From Austropuccinia psidii (Eukaryota; Basidiomycota; Pucciniomycetes; Pucciniales; Sphaerophragmiaceae): a DNA stretch of 64,000 nucleotides. The notes below the pieces were generated by a model. That model worked only from the letters and a program-made list of their open reading frames with translations. It had not been told where the DNA came from and did no database searches. The stretch lies in NCBI GenBank assembly GCA_023105745.1, contig JALGQZ010000003.1, positions 78,218,696 to 78,282,695 of the forward strand, in the 5' to 3' direction. Below are positions 9,800 through 23,211 of this stretch, one piece after another; within the stretch, counting starts at the first letter, position 1; the number at the start of each line of letters is the position of its first letter. Position numbers and translations under genes: made by a program.

Positions 9800-12700
9800 A
9801 TTTATGCTTCAAAAAGCTTAAGAATAGTAATTTTACGTCAAAAACATACAATTGGCCAAATTATTTGCTTTCTGAAAAGTATTACTTATATCAAAGTTAA
9901 TTAATTCAGATCAAATTTGCACTGGTTGATTTTTCTGAGTTATAATAATTGTACTATTATGGGCAGAATTCACAGTACTGGCAGGAATAATGCTGTTTAC
10001 TGTTAAAGCTTTTTGAATATTTTCTTGTCTTACCACATTTTCAGAAAATAAAATTAATGAAAAAGCCAATTGATTAAGTAAAAAAAGGATTTCTTTCAAA
10101 AGAGAAATGAAAAATAAAGCCTCACTTATAATATGAACTTTTTTTATTTTTTATGGATTTTTCAATTATAAGTATTTTTTATATGTTTTGAAAGCTTTCA
10201 ATATAAGAAAGAAAAATTTAAAAACAGTCAAAATCATTTTACAGGTAAAATATCATGGCTGTGCCCCCAAATGTAAGATGTGAATATGAAACTTTGATTG
10301 AAAATCAAGTACTTTTCCTATCCTCAAAATATGTATAAGGTAAAGATTTTATTAAAAATAGTATGAAATAGCATTTTTAAGAGGAAAAATGCCAAATTTA
10401 TTGTTTTGAACCTTATAAGTATGAAGAAATAATATTATAAAGATTCATTGTTTTACAAAAAATAAAAATTTATCCAAAAATACTCTACAACATATATTTA
10501 AGGCTATGTGAGAAATTTCTTCAAGAGCAATTTCAATTGGAATTCATTGAGCAAAGAGCTTCAAAAATTAATTAAAGAAATTTTTATTTAAAAAGATTAT
10601 TAAAGAGAAAAACAGGCTCAAATATGACCAGAGTGAACTTTGAAACAAAGTGAGAAAGTTTACAGTGATGAAAGATGCTTTAATTCACTCATGGGGTGGT
10701 TCAGGGGTAAAAATTATTATAAGGTTTCAAAAAATGGTGATAATTATGTTTTTACATGATTGAAAGGTTTAAAATGATTGAAAAAAGGTAGTTGGAATCC
10801 TTTATTGATTGGTTTACCTGTGTTTAAACTAATCATAAAAGGAAAAGATTCTAACATGAAGAGAAAAGTGGGGCAAAGAAGACATTCTTTTGTAGCCATC
10901 AATTCTCTTACTCCAAAAGTAAGGTTTACTCTTTTCAGTCGTGGAAAACACTCTGAAAACAGAAAAGCACGTTATGGAATCATTGAACCATGGTTTAGAC
11001 CAAAAAAGGGCTGGTTTTAGCCATCTTTTGCTATTTTTAGCAATTTTAGACCCTTAAATCAGGCATTACTATTGCAATACCTGGTCTAGAGTGTTCAAAA
11101 AGCGTCGGAATATGTTTAAGAGATGTAGAAACCAGTTAAAACTGTTTTTACTACAATTGTTTCAACTTAAGGGTGGTTTTACCCTCTTGGCAACAGTTAA
11201 AACTGCCCTGGTTGGTATCAAAACCTCATCATCAATTGAGTCACAGACCCTATGACTCAATTCCAGGCCAAAAGTGATGAGCCTTTTTGTGGAGCTTGAC
11301 ATCTCACGCCTGTCAGCAAGGATTTTGGGGGTCTGGCTTGCCCTTAGAGATGGAGTTCCTTTCCTCCCCAAATAAATCTTTCTAATTTATTTTTCCTTTA
11401 ATTCTTCATCATGTATTATACTTGTGAGTTACATTTGTAATTAAATTGAGTTTTACAATAAACCTACTGCAATAATTGACACCTTATATGTCAATTAAAG
11501 TTCACTTATGTCCTACACACACACATTTTGACATTTCAATTGAGAATACTTCAATTCCTCATAGCTTTTGAACTATGCAAAACACCTCAATTTTAACACA
11601 AAAATTGATGGTTTACACCACATGTGATGTGAATTAAGCTAAGGGTTTGAGGATCTTTGTCTTTTGTACAGAAAATACTAAAGACTTAATTCAAGCTTAT
11701 TTAGAGTTGAGCTACAAAAATTTTACCCAGAAGTGACCCCACCTGATTTTTTATGAGGAGTCCAATGGTAAAACAATTCTCATAAGTTTATTTTTAGGAT
11801 AAAATTCATGATAATTTTTATTTAACTTTTTTCCAAAAATATTTTAATTTTGGTATTTTTGTTGAAAATTTGTTTTTGCTTAATTTTTTCAAGTTCAAAT
11901 GTGTTTTCGCAAATTTAAAATTCAAAGTAATTTTATTTTTAAATTATAATTACTTTCTTATTTTTATATATAAATTTATATAAATACTTCATTTCTATTT
12001 TGATAATATAAATAAACTTACTTTATTTATATTTATATCTTATTTTATTGTTTGTGGTCTTTTGGGTATATGTGAATACCTCTAAGGCTTACAGAGTGCC
12101 AGGCCCTCCTCACTTTGAAGAGCCCCTGGGACAGACAAAAGTTTGAGCAAAATTTGAATAAAGTTAAAAACATGATTCATCCAAAGCTCCAAAGAAACCA
12201 AAAACCACCACAAAATTTTCTATAGAGCCCAATTTCCAACATGATCACTTCTGGAGGCACAATCATTTTCAAATATGATGGAATATTTGACCACTTCCCC
12301 TTTTATTTAATAATTACTCTGGAAAATCAAACCAATGGTCTTATCTACTTTGACCCAGATATCCAAATAATCTATACTAGGTGTTTTTATTGAGATGAAA
12401 TTCTTTTATCAGATTACAAACTCTTTCATACAGACACCTATGAAGACATTACCTTCTTCAAATTTAACTACTCTTCCACTTCAAATAAGCCTCCCATAGG
12501 GTTTTTTGAATATCTGAGGCTACATTTTATGGTAAAGATAATTCAATCATTGGTTCCACTTGGCTGTAGAACCAAAAGATGGGTTTCATAATTTTCTTTA
12601 TTTGCTTTTGATATTATTTGCCTCAATGAAGAAAAAAAATGGTCATAGATCATTACTATGAGATTTTTTGCATTTTTATCTAATTTAGTATGAAAATTAA

Positions 12701-13538
12701 AGTCAAGATAAAACTGTAATTTTTCTTTATGAGCAAATATCTTAATATGGAACAATTTTATAAAGTTAAAATACACCTTTTCACCAATAAGATTGAAATG
12801 AAGGAATAAAATAAGATTTATCTTTGAAATGTTTCTTTGTTGCATATATATTTTCTGAATACTTAAATCTCAAATCAAAAGCTAGCAACAAATTATATTT
12901 CAGAATATGTTTAAGTTTATATATAGATGTATTTCAAAAATTCCAAAAACAATATAAAGCCTGAAGGAAGAATTCAAAAATTACACCATTTTTATCCCAT
13001 CAGAGGATTACCTTTCAGGTTCCTTTTTAGGGGATTAAGAGCTTGAGTATTACCTCTATTGAAATTCACTAATTTTAGAAAACCATATGAATGCTCAAAT
13101 TGATATCTTTTCATAATTTATGTATTTTTTCACCAAGAAAGAGAAAGTTAAACTCGAATTTGTCTGTGTATAAAACCCACTTTAAGGGTATCAATACTTT
13201 GAAATAGATGGAGCTTAGCTTTTGGAAGAAGGATACTTCGGACCTTTTGGGATGAATCAATTTGTAAAATGTCAGAAGGGTTCCAAGCTTAGAAATCAAT
13301 TGACTCATTGAAAGAGATTATTGTACCACTAATTTGAGATCATTATATTGAGCTGAATATAATGCCGGCAGGTTTTCGAAGATTATAATAATGAAAAAAT
13401 CATTAATTAAAATTGACTCATTGAAGGGGGAGTTTTTAAACTAATTGTATCATTTTAAAGCCCAAATAAGGATTTGAATATGATTCTTATTCTTATTCTC
13501 TTGATCCAGTGATAAATATCTATAAGATTCATTAGCTT
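9800..13538. other. AT-rich intergenic or ancient-repeat DNA without a supportable gene
   Basis: No ORF here has a recognisable domain. Two weak traces of old LTR elements are visible. ATTTTGGGGGTCTGGC at about 11325 matches the start of the G3 primer-binding region. At about 12093-12133, GAGTGCCAGGCC followed by GAGCCCCTGGGACA resembles the end of the G1 LTR. Neither can be extended into an element. Confidence 0.5.
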
Positions 13539-13717
13539 TGTCAGCCTGTGACTCAAAACAGAGCACTAGCATGACATCCAACATACCATAAATAATGGTA
13601 TGACAAGTATTGAACAAACATAGTCAATACAGGTAATAAATAAGAGGAAAAAACTCCTCTTAAATTAAACACCAACCTTATCCAAATAGAATAAGGAAAC
13701 CTAGAGGAGAATAAACA
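13539..13717 (+). repeat. G3 5' LTR, segment 1
   Basis: It begins TGTCAGCCTGTGACTC and matches the start of the 3' LTR at 62973 nearly base for base until GAGAATAAACA. There an L2 LTR is inserted. The last five bases, AAACA, are the left target duplication. Confidence 0.88.
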
Positions 13718-16700
13718 TGTGAGCCTTTGAGATATGACCACATACCCAATAAGGTCACAAAAAAGAATAAGAATAATTATACCTTTAATATAATTATATT
13801 AAAATTATATAGAATAATTATACATTAAAAATAATTACTTAAATATACAAAAAATACCATAAATTGGTACTAAAATTGGTTTAACTTAAAAACCAATGAA
13901 TCAACATGTAAAAAAAATTATACCATTGGATTCCTCATGGAAAAATACACATATACCATTTTTATGGCATATCTGTAAAGTGAATATTTAATGAATTATA
14001 AGGTATAATACCTTATAAAAACCATAAAACCCTATTTATCTCAGGAACTAATGAAACAACATGTGAAATAAATTAGACCAGTGGATTCCCCACGAAAATC
14101 AACGCATAAAACAATTAATAAGCTAATTTCCAAAGTCAATACTTAAGGAATTAAGTTGAAAATATGCACTTTTTTGGTCAACGCATATATTCAAGGATCA
14201 TAGCTAATATCTCCTAAACTACACATGATATAATGATAAACCAAAAATAAAGTTACCACGTCATTACTGTAAGAACACAGATATGAACTTTATTTTTCAA
14301 ATTATAAACAAGGTTAAAACCTATGATGAAATATTGAGAAAAATCAACAGAGCTGTTGACCTGTGAGCCTGTGAGGTATGTTTAACATACCCATAAGGCC
14401 ACAAATGATTTTATAAACAATTAAATTTGTGTTAAACAGACTTTTTAATTGAATTTAAAATAAAAAATAATAAAAAATAAGTATAACTTTTTTTTGGATA
14501 AACAAAGTTATAATTATTATGTCATTTTTGGATTCTACACCAAAAATAACCTAGGGTACACCCATAGGGTGTTATACCCAAAAACACTTATTTCTTGTGT
14601 TATTAGAAGATTTAAGAATCTCACAGTACTAATGTAAATTTTTTAACATTTTTTTAAAATTGTTAAATTTAAGCTTAATTAAGCTTAAATTTAAAGTTAC
14701 ATAAGGTTTATGCAACTTTACCAAAATTTTAGTTAAAATTGAGGTGTGGTGTATATTTACTGAATTGGCTAAGGATTTGCCATACAGAATGTAAATCCTG
14801 CATGAGCTCAATTTAAAAGGGTTTAAGGCCATAGTATGGCTTTAAATAAATAAAAGGGCAAAATCCACGCAAAAAGGTGGGACAAAGGAAAAAGACCAAA
14901 TAGAGCTGGGGTACCCAACTTTTTGGATCTGCAAGGATTCAATTAAGGTTGTCCACCTGTATTGGAGGATTTCCAACCTTATTTAAACTTTAAGATTAGA
15001 CTTTGATCCAACCTTAAGGTTTAAACTGGTTTTATCCTAAATTGGACAGGAATTTCAAGCTGCCAAGAGGGTAAATCCCAATAAGCAGGCTTGGAATCAA
15101 GGTTTTAAGAACTGTCAAAGCTTAATCAAGCTTAAAAAGCTTAAATAAGCTTAAAACTTTAAGGTTTCAATCATCAAAACCTTATCAAAACTTAAGGTTT
15201 TGTGTGTATTGCTATTTTACGTGGAAAAATAGTAATAACTTCAAAAATTCATTAAAAATCCAAATCTTAATGGATTTGCTTGAAAATTTCACACAGCTTA
15301 GAATTTAATATTATCAATATATAAATTAAATTTTAAGTATCTTTTATTAATAGGTTTCCTGGGTAATTAGCCTGGAAAATTACTTTTTTAATTAAGCTTA
15401 AAGAAAATTATGATTTCTTTAAAAATTAATTAAAAATTCAGTTTAAGAGATTTCTGCTTGAAACTCTGATTTTATGTTGTTCATGTGATGAACTTTAATA
15501 TAAATAAACTTATTTTATATTAAAACTTAAAATAATTAAACTAAATGAGGATTAAAGTTACTTGGAGTTAAGAATAACACTGGTAACTTTAAATTGGAAG
15601 TAAAAATAAGTTGCCTTAAATTAAGAACTTAAATTTTAAGCATGGTTTTTCAGTTTTGATCTGAGCACGCCCTCTACATCCATTATGAATCATGAGAGCT
15701 GCTCTGTAGACATAAAAAGAGTCTTTTCATCACTGTTTTTGTCCATAATTCATAATCAATCCAATCATATTAGACATTTAAACAGGTAAAGTTTTATTAA
15801 ATATAAAATCTTATTATTAAAAGTAATTCTTAAGTTATTTTTATTCTTTATTTATTAAATTAAAGAATTGAAGTCATAGAATTCAGATTATTGTTGTAAT
15901 CATCTATAATAACTTTTATTATATAAAATTTTCATCTTAAATATCTTTTAAAATCCACAAATTCCTCTCAAAAACTCTTTAATCATAAATTTTAGTATAA
16001 AAAGTTGTTTTATCTTTTATTTTATTGATTTTTGGCGTGTTTTTAACTTATAATCATTATTTAATATAATAACTGTTGTTTTATAACTTGTTGTATTAAA
16101 TAAATATTATAAGTAAGTTTTCTTTAAAGTTCTATATTTTTTTTTATCTATTATTAGTTTTTTTATATAGAATTTTATTCTATAAAGAATCATTTCTGCA
16201 CAGTGTGTGATTAATTCTTTTTATAAATAATATTTATATTATTTATAAGTGGTTAATATTCTTATTTTCCACGTGTAATTGTCTCATTAAGAGCTTTACA
16301 CTTCTTATTGTTATAACAGTCAGTGACTATAACAATAATAGAATAATTATAATTTATTATAATTATTATATTTTTTTTTATTATTATATTATTATAATAA
16401 TAATTAAATTTATTTTTTTTTATATAATTATTTTTAATAATTATATTTAAATTTGTGGTTATAATATTTCATTATATTATATTTTTCTACTGAGGACAGT
16501 CATAGTACTCTTGATATTGTTACTATTATCAAGAGTTTCATAGACAAACCTTACATGACCACTTTGTTGTGAAAGTAGTCCAACCTTAAAAAAAAGTATA
16601 CAGTTAGATTCTACTAGTTCATTCGTGAAGAATGATGTAATTTTTATTATTAAATTCAGGGTATAACCCCCTGAAATCAAGGTTTGAAGTCTAAAATATT

Positions 16701-17941
16701 GAATCTCGACAGAAAAGATGAGTTACAAGAAAAATCATCAAAATTAGAGTTTTGATGATGTAATGAAAGGCTCTTGGCAGCACAATAAGGTTATGCCAGG
16801 CTATCAGAATTCACTCTCTGAATTTCTGTAGCGTGTAAATCTTAAATGTTATTGAAGATCAAAGTTTGAGCTTAAATTGAGCAGTTATGATCACCTACTG
16901 TAACCTTAAATTAAGTTTAACAGTCATAAGAGTGATAAAATTGGTGAATACTATTAGTTTATGATTAAAACTAATAAAATCCACGAAATTTGGGGTTCTT
17001 CTGAGCCTCTGATGTCATCAAACGTAGAGTTATAGTGATAACTCTAAATAATGGTGTAATAATGATGTAATATGGTTTGATCATGATGTAATCACCCTCA
17101 AACCTTAAAATATTGATCAATTCCAGTGGATATGATCAGTACACGTTTACTAGAAGCCTTTTGGACTCTAGGAGGGAGGTATTTACTATAAATAGAGCTC
17201 TTTTCACTCTATTTTCCCCTCAGACGCATCAAAAACATTAAATCAATTAAATCAAAGGTAATTTCTTTCTTCTTTCTATATAAAAGTATTATATTATTAA
17301 AGACCAAAGACCACCTTGCTATAATCATCTATTTTGACGTGATTAAATCATTTATCGAATTGTTTTTGTTAAAAATCTCTCTAAAACTCATTTCCACGTA
17401 AAAATCCAGAATAATTTGTAATTTTCTTTATTTTTATTGTAAATACAATTTGAAAAGGTTGTATTTATATTTTTTGGCGTAAAATACTTCAAAATTATTA
17501 TATTAAGTGTTAAAAGTAGGTTATTTTCTCTTATTATAATAATTTCTCTATTATTACTCTCTTAATAATTCTTTAATTAATATAAATAGTATTTATATTA
17601 ATTCATAACTTTAATATTAGTAATATTATTGTTATTAATTGTTTTTTATTAATAAAAAAAAATTTTTTACGCCTTTATTATTTGTTGGTAACAATAATAA
17701 AGAGCTGTTTAAATATATTAATTATTTTATATTAATATATTTATTTATTATATTATATTTTCATAATATAAATTATATTATTATATTTATTTAATAATAT
17801 AATTATTTTACGCCATAATAATAATAATTATTTATTATTATTATATTTTTAATCTTCTTTAATCAATTCATGAGGACATTCAGAGTACAATAAGTAATAA
17901 ATTAGTAATTTTTACTTATTGTTTCATAGTCAAACCTTACA
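13718..17941 (+). repeat. L2-family solo LTR (copy A), itself split by copy B
   Basis: It runs TGTGAGCC...CCTTACA, with direct repeats AAACA at 13713-13717 and 17942-17946. The uninterrupted site is visible in the G3 3' LTR at 63147-63151. With copy B removed, its length is about 2.0 kb. It has a TATA box (TATAAATA, 17187-17194) followed by a pyrimidine-rich stretch. No coding sequence is present, so it is a solo LTR left after recombination between the two LTRs of a longer element. Confidence 0.88.
14362..16555 (+). repeat. L2-family solo LTR (copy B) nested in copy A
   Basis: It runs TGTGAGCCTGTGAGG...CCTTACA for 2194 bp and is flanked by the direct repeat TGACC at 14357-14361 and 16556-16560. 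Its right half aligns with 8207-9244. There is no internal coding region, and it is AT-rich throughout. Confidence 0.88.
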
Positions 17942-19063
17942 AAACAAGTCAAAACCCTTATTTTCACCTCTCATCTAACTTATGCATATTTAAGTTATTC
18001 TATACCAAAATGGTATTTTTCTTAAAGCTCACATAGAGAGCCACACAATGGTATCATCCATGTTGCTGTAACACCACTACAACTGGAGATACCATATGAC
18101 CTTTATTTTAAAACCAACACCCCCCTGAAAGTCAAAGAGGGCTTGTACAAAACTGTACAAAAGTATAACCAAATTCAAGATCTAAACAAGAGCTTTAATT
18201 TGAGACACCTTAGACTTCTGTATCTCTTAAATTGACTGAGGGATCTTGGTTCAAAGGTTTAACAACCAAAATACAGATATTCTGAAAACAACAATGTAAA
18301 CAAACCCCTGTATCTTTGGCTTAAACTCATACAACTGTACAGTGTAATATACCAAACTGTAGAGCTAATCAAGCCCCACAAGACTGTATCATTAGAATAC
18401 AGATATATTCCAAATTGAAGAAGATATCTGGTATGGAAGTTTTTGAAGCCTCATACTGATGTACAAAAATACATCCAAAAACTGAAAGCCCTTATAACTT
18501 TTGCTATTTTGAAGAAGGGTAAACATGAAGCACAACAAATTGAAGAGCTCATTAAGCCCTTCAATTCTGTGCTCTTGGTTTCTTGATATCTTAAGAACTG
18601 ACTGAGATATCTTGATTGGAAGGTTTTTCTAGCCATACATGACTGTATCAAACAGTCATTATTGATTATACAGACACCAGAACAACGTCATCCAAGTGCT
18701 GACATGGCAGGTGAAAAGTATTTTCACCTTGTATTGATCCAGAATGATCATTTGTGGTTCCAAAACCACAATTCTGCCTCTATTGACGTCAGAATTGATG
18801 ATCCAGAACCACCAACTGACCATTGGAGTGAAATGTTTCACTCCTGTGACGTATGAAGAGTTAGTAACTCTTGACAGTCTTGAAAGATATAAAAAGAAGA
18901 GTTTTTTCCTTGAAAACCCATCATCTTTATCTTATTATCCATATTCTTACGTGACAAAACTGTTATCAATCAGTAGTGTCCTTAGAATTATCATTAAAGA
19001 TATAATTAGAATAAAATTATTGTAGTACTTCTTTACAGTCAAAGATATTAGAGTATTGCAACC
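17942..19063 (+). repeat. G3 5' LTR, segment 2, with TATA box
   Basis: 17947-18715 aligns with 63152-64000 at high identity, except for a stretch of about 70 bp missing here near 18655. Further right, TATAAAAA at 18888-18895 is a likely core promoter. The segment ends where the inverted-repeat element begins, so this promoter is now separated from the G3 genes by 36 kb. Confidence 0.82.
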
Positions 19064-19090
19064 CAGGTCCTCAACAGACTCATCACCACT

Positions 19091-19342
19091 GTCACCAGGG
19101 CGAATCTCGCGTCAATCGTCGGGGATTGACTTCACGTCGCACCTCTGTCAGTATAAAATCTTGCTTCAGTCGCGTTAGTGTCACTCTATAGTCACTGGAT
19201 TTAGTGGGTCACGTCACGTCATTGTCAAGACAACGTCAATCGTCACATGTGTCACATGAGAATGTCACTCAAAGACCAAACCCATTTCAACACTATTCAC
19301 CAGGGCAAATCTCGTGTCAATCATCGGCGATTGACTTCAGGT
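19091..19342. repeat. Duplicated terminal module of the left end
   Basis: The module CACCAGGGC(A/G)AATCTCG(T/C)GTCAATC...GATTGACTTCA occurs at about 19091-19137 and again at 19291-19342. The right end has it once (55546-55590). Each copy contains an imperfect hairpin GTCAATC...GATTGAC. The space between and after is rich in ACGTCA and GTCAAGC motifs. Such terminal and subterminal motifs are typical transposase-binding sites; binding here is inferred. Confidence 0.7.
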
Positions 19343-19693
19343 CAAGCAAACGTCAAGCAGGATAAAAGTCGAGCTGATGTCAAGCAAAAATCAAGCAAAC
19401 GTCAAGCACACGTCCTACTCTTGTCTTACACCATATCCTGTGACATCCACCAATATTGGTTCCCCTGTGCCTTCAACTCAGATTCCTCACCACCTGATCA
19501 TCCCGCAACCGTCCAATGGTTGGTGAAAATTACACAAGACCCGCCTGTTTGCACAAACACACATCTAAGAGGTCCTTCAGCCAGTCTTGATTTAGGCGGG
19601 GGATTTGACTTCACCAGGTCATCCATGAAAGGTCTCTGCCTGAGTGGGAATGTCATTTTGCAGGTGACACTGGTAGAGCCCGCCGCACAATAC

Positions 19694-19820
19694 CGCATGT
19701 GCGGGTGCGCTTGCATGTGCATTGGCATGTGCGGGTGCGGGTGCGCTTGCGCGTGCATTGGCGTGTGCGGGTGCAGGTGCGCTTGCATGTGCATTGGCGT
19801 TTGCGGGTGCAGGTGCGCAA
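19694..19820. repeat. Subterminal minisatellite, left arm
   Basis: About 3.5 units of roughly 36 bp, built from TGCGGGTGCGCTTGC and ATGTGCATTGGC, lie about 630 bp from the left end. The right arm has the same array in inverted orientation but longer. The Cys- or His-rich ORFs read across it reflect the repeat only. Confidence 0.88.
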
Positions 19821-20076
19821 GGACCGCTTCCCCTTCCAACATGATGATGGCGCAGTTAAAAATTTTGGATGCTGTGAAAGGTGAGTGTGTGGGTCATTTG
19901 ATCATTGAACTTGGCTTATTCACACTGTACCCAATCTCAAAATAGTAAGTTCTTTGTGGCAATGTGAAATAATGGGCTTTGCTTTTCACAATGGCATGTC
20001 TCTGTCACTAAATTTTGAGGCAGTTATTTCACTAGCAAAATTGCTAATGAATCTGAGAGATTTGCATTTCTGTAGA

Positions 20077-23000
20077 CTAAACTTCATGAAATAAAGGCTT
20101 TATCATTACAAGCAGTCCACATGACAGAACTTTGTTATCATACAATCCACAGTTACCTTCTATTTCTTCTTCAGATATAATCAAGTGTCCATCATCAAAA
20201 CCAACAGCTTTATAAATATTCAGATGCGGCCAATCTGGTAAGAAATTCACATCAATCTTCAAAGTTTTTAAGATCAAAAAATTATTACTTTAAAAATGCT
20301 ATTAATAATACCCAATTGTCGTGAGTTGGCCCTCAGAAAACATATCACACTGTTGCTGACATTTTTGGATTCAGTTGAAAATATATTGTTCCCAATATTA
20401 ATGTTTGAAACTGGAAAATACCAAGGTGAGAAAATCCTTGAAGTGGGAGGACTTGTGGATTGCACGGTAGTGTCTAAGCTGATCCAATCAACTATTTCCC
20501 TTGTTGCATAAAAATTCTGTAAGTACTCAACCAGGCAATCATAATTTTCTTAGTCATGGCGGGATGGTTTGTTATATTTATGGTCTTTGAACAGGGCAGG
20601 TGGCTGTGATTCGAAAAGCTGTTTTATTTCACATGGCACGGATGGGGATTTCAGGAGAACGGAAAGGTTGGAACATCGACAGATATGTTAAAGTAAGGTT
20701 TTATCTATATCATCTATTCAGAGTTGCAAGAAGTTAATCTTATTCAGTTCAGGTGTTTAATCAATGTGAATATATTGATCTTATTAATTGACGTACATAT
20801 TTTGTTATTTGTTGGCATTTTTGCAAATACTCCAATCAAGTGCTCATAACCCCATGTGGCTGAGGCTTGTGCTGGACCCCAACGTTGGAAGAGTTCTGGA
20901 ATATGATCAGCAAAATGATGATTTGGTTTAATTTTCTGTTTTGGGAACAGGTGTTGATTGGAAAGGCAGAATTTTTTCCAATGTTCAGCAAATGCAGTCG
21001 CATCATCTATTGAAACAGTCCAACTTGTGGCAATGTTGATACCACTAATCAAATGGAATGTATTCTTGGTTAGTTCATTTGCAAGTTCTTCTGACCAACC
21101 CATTTTTCTTTGAATGTTTGCAGATTGGTGTACATCTAATAACATCTGTTGACTGCGCATTAAAAATGGAATATAGACCTTATATAAGAGAGCCTATTCA
21201 GCGGCCTTTAAGCTACCATGAGAGGGGGAACCCATGTTGCAAGGTACTCTTGTCCATGATGAGGGAATTATCGTCTCAGATATGGTTTGTTGGAGATGCT
21301 CCGGAGCCTCACCCTTGATCTGGTGATCACTCAGTGCAGTGATATCCAATTCAGACGGGATTTCAGAAGTGGGGATGTAATCGGAATCAAATGAAGGAAT
21401 CTCCCAAGAACCACTAGATGGATGTTCCGTGTGAGGGGTGGGCATTGAGAAGTAGTTTTTTCGGGTGGAAGTAGTGGGGAGTGGCTCATTTATTATTTTT
21501 GCTGCGTCTCTTCTCAGGGAGCGGGCCTCTCTCAATGTGATTTTATGAAGAGAGTTGTTGGAGGTCATGGAATCTGAGTCTGAACTGTTGGTGTCATTGG
21601 ATTTCCTGCAGGACCTGAGGTAAATTTTTGATTTGGACTCTGGAATGCACAATTTGAAAGTTGCATGATCCTTCAAAATTCCCAGTATTACATTATGCAT
21701 TATGTCAAGATTAACCATTCTGGTTGCATCCCAATATGGAATGTCTTCTAAAATTGAATAACGCACTCCATACTCAGAGAAAATTTCTTGTCTTTGTTGT
21801 GGGGTTGCCCAAAGCCATTTGGCAATGGTTGATTTATGATTTTGATATGAGTGTGTGTAGTGAAATTGAGGACCAATTTCTTCAATTTGAGCTTTGTGAA
21901 TGGTGCAAAAACTACAAAAGTGGTTGCCTGAATGGGAAATAAATCCAGTAAGCTTGTGCATGGCAACCACATCTGCAATGGCTGTGAGAATGGCAACACG
22001 GATAAAGGATCCTGAAGGACCTGTTGAGGTGGGTGAGAAATGGTAACCTTGCCATAGCTCTTTGAGCTCCTTGATGAGTGGCATAGATAGGTAATTCAAT
22101 TGAAGGGAAGTTGGCTCTTTCGGACCAGGGATGATTCCTGCAACATAGACATTCTCTGGCTTCAATCTTTCACTTGGGGGGAGATTAAGACAAATAAGCA
22201 TGATAGGTCCAATGCTGGCCAACCGGGTTGACTTTCCATGTGCATTAAACCAGTCCACACAAATGGAGAAGGCCAATGCACCATGAATGGACATGAATGA
22301 GGGGTCATGGATATTTCTAGTGCCAGTGAAGCGTCTCCAGACCAATCCATCCCAGATGTCACATTTTGGGGAATCTTTTGGAGTTTGGGATTGTTGATGT
22401 TGATGCAGAATTTCCATAATTCCAGCCCGCTGGAGAAATCTGGCAAGCCAATTTTTGAATGGTTGATAAATGAAATGTTTTATTGGTATAAGCTCTTGCT
22501 TCATGTTGGTTGTGTTTTGGGTGCGGGGTTCAAATGAAGAGATGAATTTGCCTAATGATTGTGTGCAAGGGGGATCATGATCATTTGGGTCATTATGGCG
22601 TTGACAGTGGGGTTGGTCAGTTGTGACTGATTCGGTAAGGCCATTAAGAGAGAAACATTTAGGACAACATATATAGTTTTGAATGACTGGCTCCAATTGG
22701 AGATGTTCAAATATGGTACTCAGATCTTGAGGTATATGGAATGTAGGAATGGGGGACCACCGGAGCTTGAGATGCTGGACTTGATCAGCAGGTTTAGGGC
22801 AGGGTTGAGAATGTGTGAAGCCCTGTGGGGTGTATTATACCTTAATGATAGAATGGCAGATATTATCATTCCAAGGTCTTGTGGAGGAAGGGTTTGACTG
22901 CTGCTGTATGGTTTCTGTGCAATTGAATTGAGCCCCGGTGCTGTGGAGAAGGTCCTTTGGGCCCATGGTGAATAATCAGCTGGGAATATTTGATCCAATA

Positions 23001-23211
23001 GAAGTTGTGGGCACTCAGATCCCGATGCAGAAGTAGGGGTGTTTGGAAGAGATTTGGGTGCAATGGTTGATTTGAGCTTTTTAATGTGCTGTTTATATTG
23101 GAAAGGTTTGAAGGAAACTCCAGGCCTATCACCCTCAGGGGAAGAGTGTGTTTGAGTTGAGCAGTGTTGACACATGCATATACGCATTGAGGAATAGCGG
23201 CGGGTTGTCAT
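20077..23211 (-). pseudogene. Plavaka/Tnp2-like DDE transposase, left-arm copy
   Basis: The ATG at 23211 opens a Cys/His-containing N-terminus (MCQHCSTQTH). Next come the family hallmarks: YICCPKCF, DGLVWRRF, ALAFSICVDWFNAHG, LICLNLPPSERLKPENVYVAGIIPGP, SHSGNHFCSFC, NLDIMHNVILG, PNHHFADHIPELF and GYEHLIGVFAKMPTNNK. Plavaka and Tnp2 transposases are RNase H-fold cut-and-paste enzymes of the CACTA group. An intron at 20714-20796 is supported by the right-arm copy. Lesions are a TGG-to-TAG stop near 21194, where the right arm keeps Trp, and a small rearrangement near 20280. A reading-frame step near 22720, shared with the right arm, may be an unrecognised intron. It is read divergently from the accessory gene starting at 24173. 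Confidence 0.82.

Noticed and set aside
10778..11371. Small ORFs of 69-80 codons in the AT-rich region
   Set aside because: No recognisable domain, homologous copy, or supporting splice or promoter context; lengths are as expected by chance.
12062..12133. LTR end related to G1 (GAGTGCCAGGCC ... CTGGGACA)
   Set aside because: Similarity covers only about 40 bp with gaps, no matching second LTR or element body follows, so I do not call an element.
19498..19945. Cys/Gly- and His/Pro-rich repeat proteins over the subterminal minisatellites (also 54865-55323)
   Set aside because: The period of the peptide follows the DNA repeat and all frames give similar repetitive products; the array lies outside any supported exon.
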